This document shows, in pieces, positions 38,323-48,843 of a stretch of 64,000 bases of DNA. This stretch comes from Alphaproteobacteria bacterium (GTDB lineage: Bacteria > Pseudomonadota > Alphaproteobacteria > Acetobacterales > Acetobacteraceae). The notes beneath the pieces are model-generated. The model saw only the letters and a program-made list of their open reading frames with translations, did not search any database and had not been told where the DNA came from. The stretch covers positions 62,001 to 126,000 of the forward strand of contig VGDM01000004.1 of assembly GCA_016869715.1 (NCBI GenBank), written 5' to 3'. Position 1 is the first letter of the stretch. Each line of letters opens with the position of its first letter. Both the position numbers and the translations under genes were made by a program.

Positions 38323-39591
38323 ATGTCAATCGGCTTGTACAAGAGCGAATTCTCGAATCCGGTGGTGCGTTGGATAGACCAGCGCCTCCCCGTCTTCACC
38401 ATGATGCAGAAGGAATATGGGACCTTTCCGACGCCGCGGAATTTCAATTATTTCTGGAATTTCGGCGCACTCGCTATGATCACCCTGATGATCATGATTG
38501 CGACTGGCATTTTCCTGTCCATGCATTACGTTGCGAATACCCATCTCGCCTTCGACAGTATCGAACGCATCATGCGTGACGTGAATGCGGGCTGGCTGAT
38601 ACGCTATGTCCACATGAATGGCGCCAGCATGTTCTTCATTGTGGTCTATATCCACATCTTTCGTGGCATGTATTACGGTTCCTACAAGGCGCCGCGCGAA
38701 TTGCTGTGGATGTTGGGGGTCACGATCTTCCTGTTGATGATGGCAACGGCTTTCATGGGGTACGTGCTGCCCTGGGGTCAGATGTCTTTTTGGGGCGCGA
38801 CCGTCATCACCAACCTGTTCAGCGCCTTCCCAGTGGTGGGCAATTTCATCGTGGAATTGCTCTGGGGCGGTTTCAGCGTGGATAATGCTACACTCAACCG
38901 CTTCTTCAGCTTGCACTACCTTTTGCCTTTCGTGATCCTGGGCGTGGTCTTCCTGCATGTCGCCGCGCTGCACATCACGGGGTCCAACAACCCGCTCGGC
39001 ATTGAGCCCAAGGGCCCGCAGGATACACTGCCCTTCCACCCGTATTACACGGCGAAGGATAGCGTGGGTCTGGTGGTCTATTTCATCGTTTTCGCAGGGC
39101 TGGTATTCTTTGCGCCTAATTACCTCGGCCATGCGGACAATTACATCCCGGCTAATCCGCTGGTGACGCCGCCGCACATTGTGCCGGAATGGTATTTTCT
39201 GCCCTACTATGCCATTCTGCGTGCAGTGCCGGACAAGCTTGGCGGCGTTCTGCTGATGTTCGGTTCGATCTTGATTTGGTTTGTTCTACCTTGGCTTGAT
39301 CGGTCGCCGGTGCGGTCCATGCGCTTTCGCCCGCTGGCACGTCCGTTCTTCCTGCTTTGGGCGGTGAATTTTCTTGTGCTGCTTTGGGTTGGGGCCAAGC
39401 CGGCAGAAGGCACCTACGTGTTGATCGCACAAATTTGCACCGCCTATTACTTCGCCTACTTCCTGGTGGTTCTGCCACTGCTTGCGAGGCTTGAGCGGCC
39501 CTTGCCACTACCAGAAAGTATATCCCGACCCGTGCTGGGCGGGGGGCCGTTGCCCATGGGCGCCGCAGCCAAGCCGATGGAGAAGGCCTGA
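38323..39591 (+). CDS. petB: Cytochrome b
   Basis: [76 protein letters not shown]. Confidence 0.97.
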   Translation: MSIGLYKSEFSNPVVRWIDQRLPVFTMMQKEYGTFPTPRNFNYFWNFGALAMITLMIMIATGIFLSMHYVANTHLAFDSIERIMRDVNAGWLIRYVHMNGASMFFIVVYIHIFRGMYYGSYKAPRELLWMLGVTIFLLMMATAFMGYVLPWGQMSFWGATVITNLFSAFPVVGNFIVELLWGGFSVDNATLNRFFSLHYLLPFVILGVVFLHVAALHITGSNNPLGIEPKGPQDTLPFHPYYTAKDSVGLVVYFIVFAGLVFFAPNYLGHADNYIPANPLVTPPHIVPEWYFLPYYAILRAVPDKLGGVLLMFGSILIWFVLPWLDRSPVRSMRFRPLARPFFLLWAVNFLVLLWVGAKPAEGTYVLIAQICTAYYFAYFLVVLPLLARLERPLPLPESISRPVLGGGPLPMGAAAKPMEKA

Positions 39592-39593
39592 TC

Positions 39594-40361
39594 ATGTTGC
39601 GCACTGCCTTCAAGGTACTTATCTTGATAGTCGGCTTAATTGCCGCTCCCCCCGCCTATGCGGCGGGAGAAGCCACTCCAATTCCGGATCGGAAATTCTC
39701 CTTTGATGGGGTTTTCGGCACCTATGACCGCGCTAGCGCGCAGCGTGGCTTCCAAGTCTACAAGGAAGTTTGCGCGGCCTGCCACTCCATGCGGTTGCTG
39801 TCTTATCGCAATCTGCGCGACTTGGGGCTGACCGAGGCGCAGGTTGAAGCAATTGCAGCGCAGTTCGAAATCAAGGATGGCCCGAACGACGAAGGCCAGA
39901 TGTTTGAACGCCCCGGCCGACCGGCGGATCGCTTCCGCAGCCCCTTCCCCAATGATGCCGCCGCGCGCGCTGCCAATAATGGCGCGCTTCCGCCCGATCT
40001 TTCGGTCATGACGAAGGCGCGGGCGGGTGGTGCAGATTACCTGTACGCGTTGCTGACCGGCTATGAGGATCCGCCGCCCAGCGTCACCGTAATGGATGGG
40101 ATGCATTTCAACCGTTACTACCCGGGCAATCAAATCGCCATGGGCGCGCCGCTGAATCCCGATCAGGTTGACTATGCCGATGGTACCTCAGCCACTGTTG
40201 AACAGATGGCGCATGATGTTAGCACCTTCTTGCAATGGGCCGCGGAGCCGGAGCTTGAACAGCGCCGCGCCCTTGGCGTGAAGATCATCATCTTCTTGAC
40301 GATCCTTGCGGGTCTGACCTATGCGGTGAAGCGCAAGATTTGGGCTGACGTCGAACACTGA
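39594..40361 (+). CDS. petC: Cytochrome c1
   Basis: QRGFQVYKEVCAACHSMRLLSYRNL; LPPDLSVMTKARAGGADYLYALLTGYEDPP; C-terminal TM anchor. Confidence 0.96.
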   Translation: MLRTAFKVLILIVGLIAAPPAYAAGEATPIPDRKFSFDGVFGTYDRASAQRGFQVYKEVCAACHSMRLLSYRNLRDLGLTEAQVEAIAAQFEIKDGPNDEGQMFERPGRPADRFRSPFPNDAAARAANNGALPPDLSVMTKARAGGADYLYALLTGYEDPPPSVTVMDGMHFNRYYPGNQIAMGAPLNPDQVDYADGTSATVEQMAHDVSTFLQWAAEPELEQRRALGVKIIIFLTILAGLTYAVKRKIWADVEH

Positions 40362-40388
40362 TCGCTTGTTTGGCGATTTGGACTGAGG

Positions 40389-40419
40389 CACGCGCCCCCT
40401 CTAGGGCGCGTGTTTTTTT
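40389..40419 (+). terminator. Rho-independent terminator of petABC
   Basis: CACGCGCCC-CCTCTA-GGGCGCGTG followed by TTTTTTT; perfect 9-bp stem. Confidence 0.95.
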
Positions 40420-41045
40420 ATGCGAGACCAGCGATTTCCATCGGTACCGGTTCTGCGCTACTGACTTGCCTTATGCAGCCATCCGGACCCGTTGCGCGCT
40501 TAAAAGTGCAGGTGACGTTCCTGCGCATGGATGCGCCCCCAACCACCCCTGCCCCGGCCCTGCCGGCAGATGCGCGCTTGGAGTGGGTGCGGCATTGTTC
40601 GGTGCCCTTCTATCGCTACCTGTATGATACGGTGGGCGCGCCCTGGCTTTGGTGGATGCGTCGCATCGCAACTGACGCGGAACTGGCCGGCATGCTCGGG
40701 CATCCTGCGGTCAGCGTGCATGTGCTGATGCGGGATGGCGAACCGGCCGGGTTTTATGAGCTGGATCATCGCAGCGGGCAGACCACAAACCTTTCCTATT
40801 TCGGGCTGATGCCCTGGGCGATTGGCACTGGGCTTGGCGCGGCCTTTTTGCGCCATGCGATAGATGCCGCCTGGCATATCGGCCTGCCCGCGGTCACGGT
40901 GAATACTTGCAATGCGGATCATCCGCGCGCCCTGCCCGGTTATCTGGCGGCGGGCTTTCGGCGGCTGCGCGCGATTGAGGAAGTTTGGCCCGTGCCGCTT
41001 TCCCTTGGCATGGTGATCCCACCGCATCTGCCGTGCTTGCCCTGA
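40410..41045 (+). CDS. GNAT family N-acetyltransferase (start probably MQPSGPVARL or later)
   Basis: VLMRDGEPAGFYELDHR...LSYFGLMPWAIGTGLGAAFLRHAIDAAW...VNTCNADHPRALPGYLAAGF. Confidence 0.85.
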   Translation: MFFYARPAISIGTGSALLTCLMQPSGPVARLKVQVTFLRMDAPPTTPAPALPADARLEWVRHCSVPFYRYLYDTVGAPWLWWMRRIATDAELAGMLGHPAVSVHVLMRDGEPAGFYELDHRSGQTTNLSYFGLMPWAIGTGLGAAFLRHAIDAAWHIGLPAVTVNTCNADHPRALPGYLAAGFRRLRAIEEVWPVPLSLGMVIPPHLPCLP

Positions 41046-41104
41046 TCCGGCATATTCCCAGGAACGCCACATCAGCCTTTAATGCGGGTGGAGGAAGAAC
41101 CGCC

Positions 41105-42076
41105 ATGAAGAATGCCTCGCGCCGGGTGCTGCTCGGCTCCGCGCTTGCCTTGCCCTTCATCGGCCGTGCCGGGGCGCAAGCCCCTTGGCCGGATCGGCCG
41201 GTGCGCATCGTCATCCCCTTTGGCGCGGGCGGGCCGATTGATCTGGTGGGCCGCTTGCTGGCGGAACATCTTAAGGAAAGGCTTGGGCAGCCCTTCATTA
41301 TCGAAAATCGCCCAGGGGCGGGCGGCAGCATCGGCATTCATACCGTGGTGCAATCCCCACCCGATGGCACGGCCTTTGTGCTGACCAGCGCGTCACTGGC
41401 CAGCGTGCCGGCGCTTTACCCCAATCGCGGGCTTGATCCGCGCACGGCCTTGGCTCCCGTGAGCCTGGTTGCGGATATTCCGACCGCCATGGTGGTGCGT
41501 GCGGCGTCGCCCTATCAAAACGTGCAGGCTGTGTTGAATGCCGCCCGCGCTGCGCCGGGGCGGCTCACCTATGCCAGCGGGGGCGTTGGGTCTTCCAACC
41601 ATCTTTCAGGCGCGCTGTTTGCCCTCGCCGCCAATCTTGATTTGACGCATGTATCCTATCGTGGTGCGGCGCCAGCCATGACCGCGCTTTACGCTGGCGA
41701 AATAGACATGGTTTTCGCGAGTACGGTGGAAACCCTGCCGCATGTGCAGGGCGGTCGTGCGCGGCTTTTGGGTGTGGCAGGGCCGAGGCGCCTGCCAGCC
41801 CTGCCTGATACGCCCGCGATCAATGAAATTGTGCCGGGCTATGTCGCGCTGAATTGGTATGCCATCGCCGCACCGCGCGCCACGCCGCCCGCCATCATCG
41901 CCCGCATGGCGGAAACCTTGGGCAGCATTCGTGACCTGCCAGATGTGCGCGCGCGCTTCGCCGCCGCCGGCACCACGCCCTTGCTGACCGGCCCGGCTGA
42001 ACTGGCGGCACTGTTGGAAAGTGATGTGCCGCAATGGCAGCGTGTTGTGGCGGCAACGGGCATCAAGGTGGAATAG
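41105..42076 (+). CDS. Tripartite tricarboxylate transporter substrate-binding protein (Bug/TctC family)
   Basis: WPDRPVRIVIPFGAGGPIDLVGRLLAEHLKERLGQPFIIENRPGAGGSIG. Confidence 0.93.
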   Translation: MKNASRRVLLGSALALPFIGRAGAQAPWPDRPVRIVIPFGAGGPIDLVGRLLAEHLKERLGQPFIIENRPGAGGSIGIHTVVQSPPDGTAFVLTSASLASVPALYPNRGLDPRTALAPVSLVADIPTAMVVRAASPYQNVQAVLNAARAAPGRLTYASGGVGSSNHLSGALFALAANLDLTHVSYRGAAPAMTALYAGEIDMVFASTVETLPHVQGGRARLLGVAGPRRLPALPDTPAINEIVPGYVALNWYAIAAPRATPPAIIARMAETLGSIRDLPDVRARFAAAGTTPLLTGPAELAALLESDVPQWQRVVAATGIKVE

Positions 42077-42088
42077 GCGCGCCGCTTT

Positions 42089-42454
42089 TCACGTCACGAT
42101 CTTGACCAGACAATAAAACCCCCAAAGGCAGATCGCCACGGCGCCGACCCTATCGGCATGCCAGCGCAGCCGGTTTGCGAAGGCAAGGCGCATCGCGTTC
42201 TGCATCGGCAGCGCATCCGGGGAATGGCGTTCCGCCACCATCAACCAAATCTTGCTATGGCGCATATCCTGGCTTGGGACGTAGGCGAGTTTCAGCAGCA
42301 CAATCAGCCACAGCAACGTCACCAGCATTGCGCCGGAACGGAGCGCCAGCGCCCATTGGAAAGTAAGCGACAGGAAAATGAGCACGATGGCAAGGCTCGC
42401 GAAGCCAAGCGCGCGCCGGATGACCAGATCAGCCAATGCCTCAAGCCGTTCCAA
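42089..42454 (-). CDS. Small membrane protein of unknown function
   Basis: 121 aa ORF with two or three hydrophobic stretches. Confidence 0.6.
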   Translation of the reverse strand: MERLEALADLVIRRALGFASLAIVLIFLSLTFQWALALRSGAMLVTLLWLIVLLKLAYVPSQDMRHSKIWLMVAERHSPDALPMQNAMRLAFANRLRWHADRVGAVAICLWGFYCLVKIVT

Positions 42455-42552
42455 GCCGTGGTTCTTATGCTCCCAGGATATCCGGGGGCAGTCACGAAGA
42501 GCCTAGCCCTTTTTATGCGCGGCTGGAAACAGGCAGTTGCGTGAAGCGGCGC

Positions 42553-42846
42553 TCAGCCCAGACTCAGCAAGACCAGCAAAAGCGCCATGCCGAACCAGAC
42601 CATCATCGCCCTATCAAGGCTAAGGCCAAGCCGCTCTGCAATCGCCGCCGGCACAGCAGAGAGCAACAGCGTCGCGGTGGAGACGATTAAGGAGGCACCG
42701 TAGAACACAACCTCCTTGGTTGGTGGCAAAAGCTCCGGCAGCCAGACGGGGAAGAGATGCCAGACAATGGGCAGGGTTGGGCTGATCATGCCATTCAGCA
42801 GGCAGGTCGCAACCATTGCCACGAAAAGGTTTTGCGGGGTCATCAT
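42553..42846 (-). CDS. Small membrane protein of unknown function
   Basis: MMTPQNLFVAMVATCLLNGMISPTLPIVW...LIVSTATLLLSAVPAAIAERL...MVWFGMALLLVLLSLG. Confidence 0.6.
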   Translation of the reverse strand: MMTPQNLFVAMVATCLLNGMISPTLPIVWHLFPVWLPELLPPTKEVVFYGASLIVSTATLLLSAVPAAIAERLGLSLDRAMMVWFGMALLLVLLSLG

Positions 42847-42851
42847 GGCGG

Positions 42852-43172
42852 CTACTCTGCTCCGGGCGGGCTGATCCGCGGCGCATAGCCAACCCCAACC
42901 ATCAACAGGCCAAAGATCATCCGCACCGCGAACAGCCAAAAGGCCGCAACCAGCGGCAGGAAGGGCGGCGTAACATAAGAAGGCACAAGGCGCTCAGCGG
43001 TCCAAACCGCCCAATTGGTCAGCATCTGAAAGCCGCGCCAGATGTAATTGCTGTTGGTCGGCGTCATGAAGAATTGCATCATGAAGCGCCCCAGGCAGCT
43101 CCAGCCGGTCAGCGCCAGGAAATAGGTCACCACCCAAAATGGCAGATACCCAAGGATGAAATCGCTTTCCAT
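42852..43172 (-). CDS. Small membrane protein of unknown function
   Basis: MESDFILGYLPFWVVTYFLALTGWSCLGRFMMQFF...FLPLVAAFWLFAVRMIFGLLMVG. Confidence 0.65.
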   Translation of the reverse strand: MESDFILGYLPFWVVTYFLALTGWSCLGRFMMQFFMTPTNSNYIWRGFQMLTNWAVWTAERLVPSYVTPPFLPLVAAFWLFAVRMIFGLLMVGVGYAPRISPPGAE

Positions 43173-43244
43173 GAAGCCCTAATTGATGGGGCGGCTGCGT
43201 TACCGCGACCGCCCCAATATTGTCTCAACCAAGGGCGAGATTTT

Positions 43245-45302
43245 TTATTCCACCGCCTCGCGCTTGTCAGCCAGACGCACACCACCCTTTGGGATGCGGA
43301 TATCGTCAATGAAATCCTGCATCGCCTGGCTTGGCGCCGTGGTGAATTGCGACACCACATAGATGACCAGGAAGGAGACCGGCACGCCAAAGATCCCGGC
43401 GGAAATGCTGCCAATCCCCCACATGCGCCCGGTCACCCGGTTACGCAGCACGACGGTATCAGTGTTCATTGGGCTGCCCCAGATATTCCCAAGCCATGCG
43501 AGCGCCCCATCCTTCACATTGGCTGCATTGGCAATAATGGCCTGAGCTTCAGCCCGGAGCGCCTCAGACGTGAATTGTTGATTGATCGCGATCACCTGAC
43601 GTGCCGCGGCAACAATCTTGTCCGAAGTGCCAAAGAGCTGAATGAAATGCAGCCCGAACCATTCAGAATGCAGCATGTAGCCAAAGGTGATCACGTAGCC
43701 CACGGCCATACCGACGACAGCGGCAATATTGGTGGTTTTCTTATACCACACCCCCATTACCAAAGCCGCGAATAGCCCGGCGGCAGCGATGGAGAAGGCC
43801 CAGGCCACAAGGAACAGAATATCTGCCCCGGCATTGCCCGCCACCCAAGCCGCGGCAACTGCCACGGTCAGCAACAAGACGCGTGAGACGGTCAGCCGGC
43901 GCGCGGTCGGCGCGTTGCGGTCAATCATCTTGTAGTACACGTCATGCGACAGCGCATTGGCGAGTGCGAGCAGCAGGCCATCGGCGGTGGAAAGCGCCGC
44001 CGCCAGACCGCCAGCCGCCACCAGACCCGCGATCACATAAGGCAGCCCCGCGATTTCCGGTGTGGCAAGCACAACCACGTCCGGATGGATGCGAAATTCA
44101 TTCCATTGCAGGATGCCGTCCCGGTTCACGTCTACAATATTGATCCACGGCACGCCATAGGGGGAGACGATCTGCCAGTTCTTGATCCAGTCCGGCAGGC
44201 TCGCAATTGGTTGGCCGATGATGTTCTGGTAGATTTCCACCTTCGCGAAGGCGGCATAGGCCGGCGCCGTGAAGTAGAGCAGGAAGATGAAGAACAGCGA
44301 CCAAGCCACGGATTGGCGCGCTTCCTTCACCGAAGGCGTGGTGAAGTAGCGCATCAGGATATGCGGCAAGGAAGCCGTGCCGACCATGAGGCAGAAAACC
44401 AGCGCGAACCAATTGATTGCCGCCGGCAAGGAGAATTGCCCATTCGCCCCGATGAAGGGCGCGCTATGCCAGCCGGTCACACCGGGCGGCGGGGTCATGC
44501 CCGCAGCGCGGAAGCCGTTTTCCAACTCAGCAATCCGCTCCAGCGCAAAGCCATACATCACCTGCGGGAGCGGCACGCCCGTGACCTTGGCCGACATCAG
44601 GAAGGCCGGGATCAGATAGGCGATGATCAGCACAATATACTGCGCCACCTGCGTCCATGTAACGGCGCGCATGCCGCCCAGCATGGAGCAGACCAGAATG
44701 CCGGCAAGACCCACAAACACGGCAAGGGTGAAGGACACGTCCAGAAAGCGTTGGGTGATGATACCGACACCGACGATTTGTGCAACGACATAAACGAAGG
44801 ATGCGGTGATCAGGATTGTCACGCCGATCAGGCGGGCGGCATTGCCGCCATAGCGCGCGCCCAGGAAGTCCGGCACGGTATATTGACCGAATTTCCGCAG
44901 ATAGGGCGCCAACAGAATGGCGACCAGCATGTAACCGCCGGTCCAGCCCAGGATGAAGGCAAGACCGCCATAGCCAAGGGCGTAAAGGCTGCCCGCCATG
45001 CCGATGAAGCTTGCCGCTGACATCCAGTCCGAACCGGTTGCCATGCCGTTGTAAAGTGCAGGCACACGCCGCCCTGCGACGTAATATTCAGTGACTGCCT
45101 GGGTGCGGCTGATGATGCCGATATAGGCATAGACGCCGATTGTGAGGCCCACGAACAAATAGCCGAGAATGCGATCCGGCACGCCCATTTGTTCGAGAAT
45201 GGCGATGATCACGACAAAAGCCGCGAACCCGCCCGTATAGCCGGCGTAAATCTTGCCGAGCGAGGCGATAAAGGGGTCCTTTTCCTTGGAAGCGCCGCTC
45301 AT
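43245..45302 (-). CDS. Sodium:solute symporter family protein (acetate permease ActP-like)
   Basis: TEYYVAGRRVPALYNGMATGSDWMSAASFIGMAGSLYALGYGGLAFILGWTGG; SLPHILMRYFTTPSVKEARQSVAWSL. Confidence 0.93.
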   Translation of the reverse strand: MSGASKEKDPFIASLGKIYAGYTGGFAAFVVIIAILEQMGVPDRILGYLFVGLTIGVYAYIGIISRTQAVTEYYVAGRRVPALYNGMATGSDWMSAASFIGMAGSLYALGYGGLAFILGWTGGYMLVAILLAPYLRKFGQYTVPDFLGARYGGNAARLIGVTILITASFVYVVAQIVGVGIITQRFLDVSFTLAVFVGLAGILVCSMLGGMRAVTWTQVAQYIVLIIAYLIPAFLMSAKVTGVPLPQVMYGFALERIAELENGFRAAGMTPPPGVTGWHSAPFIGANGQFSLPAAINWFALVFCLMVGTASLPHILMRYFTTPSVKEARQSVAWSLFFIFLLYFTAPAYAAFAKVEIYQNIIGQPIASLPDWIKNWQIVSPYGVPWINIVDVNRDGILQWNEFRIHPDVVVLATPEIAGLPYVIAGLVAAGGLAAALSTADGLLLALANALSHDVYYKMIDRNAPTARRLTVSRVLLLTVAVAAAWVAGNAGADILFLVAWAFSIAAAGLFAALVMGVWYKKTTNIAAVVGMAVGYVITFGYMLHSEWFGLHFIQLFGTSDKIVAAARQVIAINQQFTSEALRAEAQAIIANAANVKDGALAWLGNIWGSPMNTDTVVLRNRVTGRMWGIGSISAGIFGVPVSFLVIYVVSQFTTAPSQAMQDFIDDIRIPKGGVRLADKREAVE

Positions 45303-45306
45303 GGGA

Positions 45307-45612
45307 TCAATCCTCCTGCACGCCGAATTCTTCGTCGACCTGGTTCTGGCGGTTGGCGAACCAGAAAAGCGCCACGACGAAGATGATCAGGCTGCCCTGC
45401 GCGGCCATGTAAAAGCCAAAGGGGAAGCCCAGAATGCGGATGCTGTTAAGCGAGGGGGCGATCAAATGCACCACGAAGCTTGCGAAGAACCAAATGCCCA
45501 GAACAAGCAGCATCAGGCTGGATGTTTTGGCCCAATGGGCCGCAGCGGTGGCCTCACTCACCGCGGGGGCTTCCGTATTTGATGGCGCACCCCCAGGTTC
45601 AACCAACGGCAT
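45307..45612 (-). CDS. DUF4212 domain-containing protein (symporter small subunit-like)
   Basis: AAHWAKTSSLMLLVLGIWFFASFVVHLIAPSLNSIRILGFPFGFYMAAQGSLIIFVVALFWFANRQNQVDEEFG. Confidence 0.9.
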   Translation of the reverse strand: MPLVEPGGAPSNTEAPAVSEATAAAHWAKTSSLMLLVLGIWFFASFVVHLIAPSLNSIRILGFPFGFYMAAQGSLIIFVVALFWFANRQNQVDEEFGVQED

Positions 45613-45728
45613 GAAACTCCCTCCTCCGATGGTCGCCCCTTGGGAGCGACCTGTTTGACCTGCCCTGACCACGCTGACGCGCGACCCGATTCGGGCATTT
45701 GACAGCCTGAATCGCTGGCGGCGATAAC

Positions 45729-46409
45729 ATGCTGCTAACCCAGTCGCAACAAGCTTTTTTACAAGGAATTCAGCCCCTGATGCGCTTCCTACGCCGCCTG
45801 CTGGGCAGCCCGCCCTCTCCGGCGCCCCAGGATTTCGGGACCTTCCTGCACCGCCAGGGCGCCTTTGTCGCGCAAAAGACGGTGCTGGATTATTGCCGGG
45901 TGAAGGTGGGGCGGAATGAGGTCGCCTTCTTCGGTGATCCAGATTTTCAGGCCGCGCTGAACCATTGCCGCTGGCAGGTGTTTCTGGCTGCGCAAAGCGA
46001 TGTCATGGCCCTGGCGGAGGCCTGGCTTCGGCCCTTCTGGCGGGGTCAGGAGCCGCTTTTACTGGAAAGCCTGGTCGCACTGCATGCCGATTTCATGGCC
46101 GATGGCACCCCTCCGGAGGAGGAAAGGGCGGCTTTTGGCGACAGCCTAACTGCCCTGCCGGGGCATCTGGCGCGCCTGCAATTGGCCGCGCCGCATGATG
46201 CGCGGACGCTCCCCCTGCTGGCCGAGGCACCGCTTTTTGCAACCCTGCCGATCCATCCCGACCAAAGGAAGGACGAGGGCCCCGCGATCCGCGGCGCCTT
46301 GCGGTTTCATATGCTTTCGACACAGCAGGAAATGGAACGCGGCTTCGACCCGGCGGGGCTGAGCCTGCGCTGGCGCAATCAGCCAAAGGATGTTTTGCCC
46401 GAGACATAA
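45729..46409 (+). CDS. Hypothetical protein
   Basis: 226 aa ORF divergent from the symporter operon and upstream of the DUF294 gene; no recognised domain. Confidence 0.55.
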   Translation: MLLTQSQQAFLQGIQPLMRFLRRLLGSPPSPAPQDFGTFLHRQGAFVAQKTVLDYCRVKVGRNEVAFFGDPDFQAALNHCRWQVFLAAQSDVMALAEAWLRPFWRGQEPLLLESLVALHADFMADGTPPEEERAAFGDSLTALPGHLARLQLAAPHDARTLPLLAEAPLFATLPIHPDQRKDEGPAIRGALRFHMLSTQQEMERGFDPAGLSLRWRNQPKDVLPET

Positions 46410-46450
46410 CCAAATGTCAGCAAATGACGGGTCATTGAAAGGCGTGCGCC

Positions 46451-47911
46451 TTGGAGATGACTTGGACGGAAAAGCCTAACCTGGGAGCTGATGCCCCCAT
46501 CGCCGTGCTGACCGGCCTGGCCAGTGCGGCCATGGGTGCGGCGCCGCCGGCGCTGCCAGCCGCAACGCCCTTGGGCAAAGCCATCGCCGCCATGGCTACG
46601 GCGCGGGCTTCGGTCCTGATGGCGCTGGATGACACAGGCCGTGCCATTGGCATTCTGACCGAACAGGATATCGCCCGCCGCGTGGTCTTCCGCCTTGGCC
46701 CCGAGGCACCGCTTGCGGCCGCCATGACCGCGCCGCTGATCGCCTGCACCCGGGATGAAGGGCTCTGGCGCGCCATTGCACTGCTCCGCCAACATTGCCT
46801 CAGGCATTTGTCGGTGCTGGATGAAGCCGGGCTCTGCCTTGGCATGCTGCATCGGGCCGAGGCGCTTGCGGCTGTCTCCGGCGGGCTGCTGACGCATCTC
46901 GCAGCGCTGTCGGGCGATGTCGCCGCCATCAAAGCGGCCCAGGCCGGTATTGCCCGCGCGCTGTTGGGCGGAGGGCTGAGTGCGGAAGCCGTGGTGCGGC
47001 TAGTGAACGGCACCAATCTGGGTTTACATCGGCGCATTCTTGCGGAAACACTCGCCGATCATGGCCCAGCGCCGGTGCCCTTCACCCTGCTGGTCATGGG
47101 CAGCCTGGGGCGGGGCGAAAGCCTGCTCACGCCTGATCAGGATAATGGCCTGATATTGGAAGACTACCCGGATCAGGATCACGGCAGCGTGGATGCCTGG
47201 TTCCGCCCCTTTACCGAGGATTTCAACCAGCGCCTGGATCAGGCTGGCTTTCCGCACTGCCCTGGGGGGATCATGGCGCGCAATCCGCTTTGGCGGAAAA
47301 CGGCGCGGCAATGGCGCGATCAAATGGGCGTCTGGGCCAATCGCCGCGCCGGGGCGGCCTTGCTGTTTGGCGATATCGTATTTGATTTCCGCCCCACGCG
47401 GGGGGGCGAGGCAGAGGCGGCTTCGCTCAGGCGACATCTGGCCGCGCTATTGGCGTCCCGCCCGCCCTGGTTGGCGGCCATGGCAGCGCAAAACAGCAGC
47501 CTGCAGGTGGGGCTCACGCTATTTGGTGGCTTTGCCGATGATGAACCCGGCCCCGGCAGCCGGACGGATTTGAAGCTGCATGGGCTGATGCCGCTGGTGG
47601 CCGCCACCCGGCTTTTGGCGCTGCGCGACGGCATCACCGAAACCGGGACTTCAGCGCGCATTGCGGCCCTGGCCACGCGCGGCAGCATCGCCGCGCGGGA
47701 AGCAAGCAGCGTGCAGGCTGGCTTTGCCCTGCTGCTGGATGTTGTCTTGCGCCAGCAATTGGCCGATCACGCCGCCGGCCGCCGCCCCGGCAATCTGGTG
47801 GATACGGCCGCCATGCCCAAGGAAGCGCGGCAGGCATTGCGGGAGGCTTTGAAAGCCGTGCGCAGCTTCTCCCACTCCAGCTTCGCGGGTTTCACAGGTG
47901 AAGTCTGGTAG
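46451..47911 (+). CDS. DUF294 nucleotidyltransferase-like/CBS domain protein
   Basis: CBS-like repeats (RASVLMALDDTGRAIGILTEQDIARRVVF); VPFTLLVMGSLGRGESLLTPDQDNGLILED nucleotidyltransferase motif. Confidence 0.9.
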   Translation: MEMTWTEKPNLGADAPIAVLTGLASAAMGAAPPALPAATPLGKAIAAMATARASVLMALDDTGRAIGILTEQDIARRVVFRLGPEAPLAAAMTAPLIACTRDEGLWRAIALLRQHCLRHLSVLDEAGLCLGMLHRAEALAAVSGGLLTHLAALSGDVAAIKAAQAGIARALLGGGLSAEAVVRLVNGTNLGLHRRILAETLADHGPAPVPFTLLVMGSLGRGESLLTPDQDNGLILEDYPDQDHGSVDAWFRPFTEDFNQRLDQAGFPHCPGGIMARNPLWRKTARQWRDQMGVWANRRAGAALLFGDIVFDFRPTRGGEAEAASLRRHLAALLASRPPWLAAMAAQNSSLQVGLTLFGGFADDEPGPGSRTDLKLHGLMPLVAATRLLALRDGITETGTSARIAALATRGSIAAREASSVQAGFALLLDVVLRQQLADHAAGRRPGNLVDTAAMPKEARQALREALKAVRSFSHSSFAGFTGEVW

Positions 47912-47920
47912 GCGGCCTTT

Positions 47921-48630
47921 TCAGAAATGCTCTGCCGTCGCGGCCATGGCGGCCGTCAGGCGGCTGCGCCGGGCCAATTCCGCCAGATCATCCACGCCGC
48001 GCGCCGCGGCACGTGCGATCAGGCTGACCCAAAGCGCCGCTGTCGCCTCCGCATCACCCAGCACTTGATGCCGCCCGGCAATCGCAATGCCCGCCTGGCC
48101 ACAAAGCCCATCGAGGGAATGATCCGCCTCCTGCGGATCGAGCCAGCGTGACGTCGCAACACTTCACAGGAGGGGATTGCCGATGGCGGGCGCGCCGCGA
48201 AACTCCCCAGCAAAAAAATCAGGGCGCGGTCAAAGGCAGCATTATGCGCGACCAGCACATCATCACCGTTAAATTCCTGAAACTGCGCAAGCGCTGCGGC
48301 GGCGGGCGGTGAGTCGGCTACCATGGCGTCGGTAATGCCGTGATAGCGGATGGACCCGGGCGGGATGTTGCAAGCGGGGTTGACCAGGGTGGTGAAGCTT
48401 TCGCGCGCCTCGCCATCGCGCAGCCGGACTGCGCCGATGGACAGCAGCCGGTCGCCGCCGCTGACATCAAGCCCGGTTGATTCCAGATTAAACACCACAT
48501 AGCGCTGGGCGATCAGCGGGCCGGCGGGAAGGGGCGCACGGAAATGCGCCCGGGCGCGGAGGGATTCGCGAAAGCTTGGCTTCAGCCCATTGCCGAATGC
48601 GCCCAGGGCACGGCGGAGGAAGCCGCTCAT
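47921..48630 (-). pseudogene. 3'-5' exonuclease (DnaQ/DNA polymerase III epsilon-like), disrupted
   Basis: VFNLESTGLDVSGGDRLLSIGAVRL...LVAHNAAFDRALIFLL in one frame; the adjacent frame continues FRGAPAIGNPLL*SVATSRWLDPQEADHSLDGLCGQAGIAIAGRHQVLGDAEATAALWVSLIARAAARGVDDLAELARRSRLTAAMAATAEHF*. Confidence 0.8.
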
Positions 48631-48843
48631 GGACGGGCGTGCTGGCTTGGGGTGGGGCGGGGCAGAGCCATGGACTCAGCCTCGCATAGTTTGGCTGAGG
48701 GTTTCCAGAAATCTCGGCGGGTGGCTTGCGCCAGCGCAAAACCAGGCGGCGCGGCACGCGATTATTGCATCGGGGCTTGCGCTGCGCCCCGCCAAGGCGG
48801 CAGGCTCAATTCAGTCCGGCGCTGCCGCATCAAAGGGGTAACC

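Noticed and set aside
48205-48222. Programmed -1 frameshifting on the T7 run of the exonuclease gene
   Set aside because: The shifted frame meets a TGA after about 15 codons, so the full-length product would still not be made; decay or sequence error is simpler.
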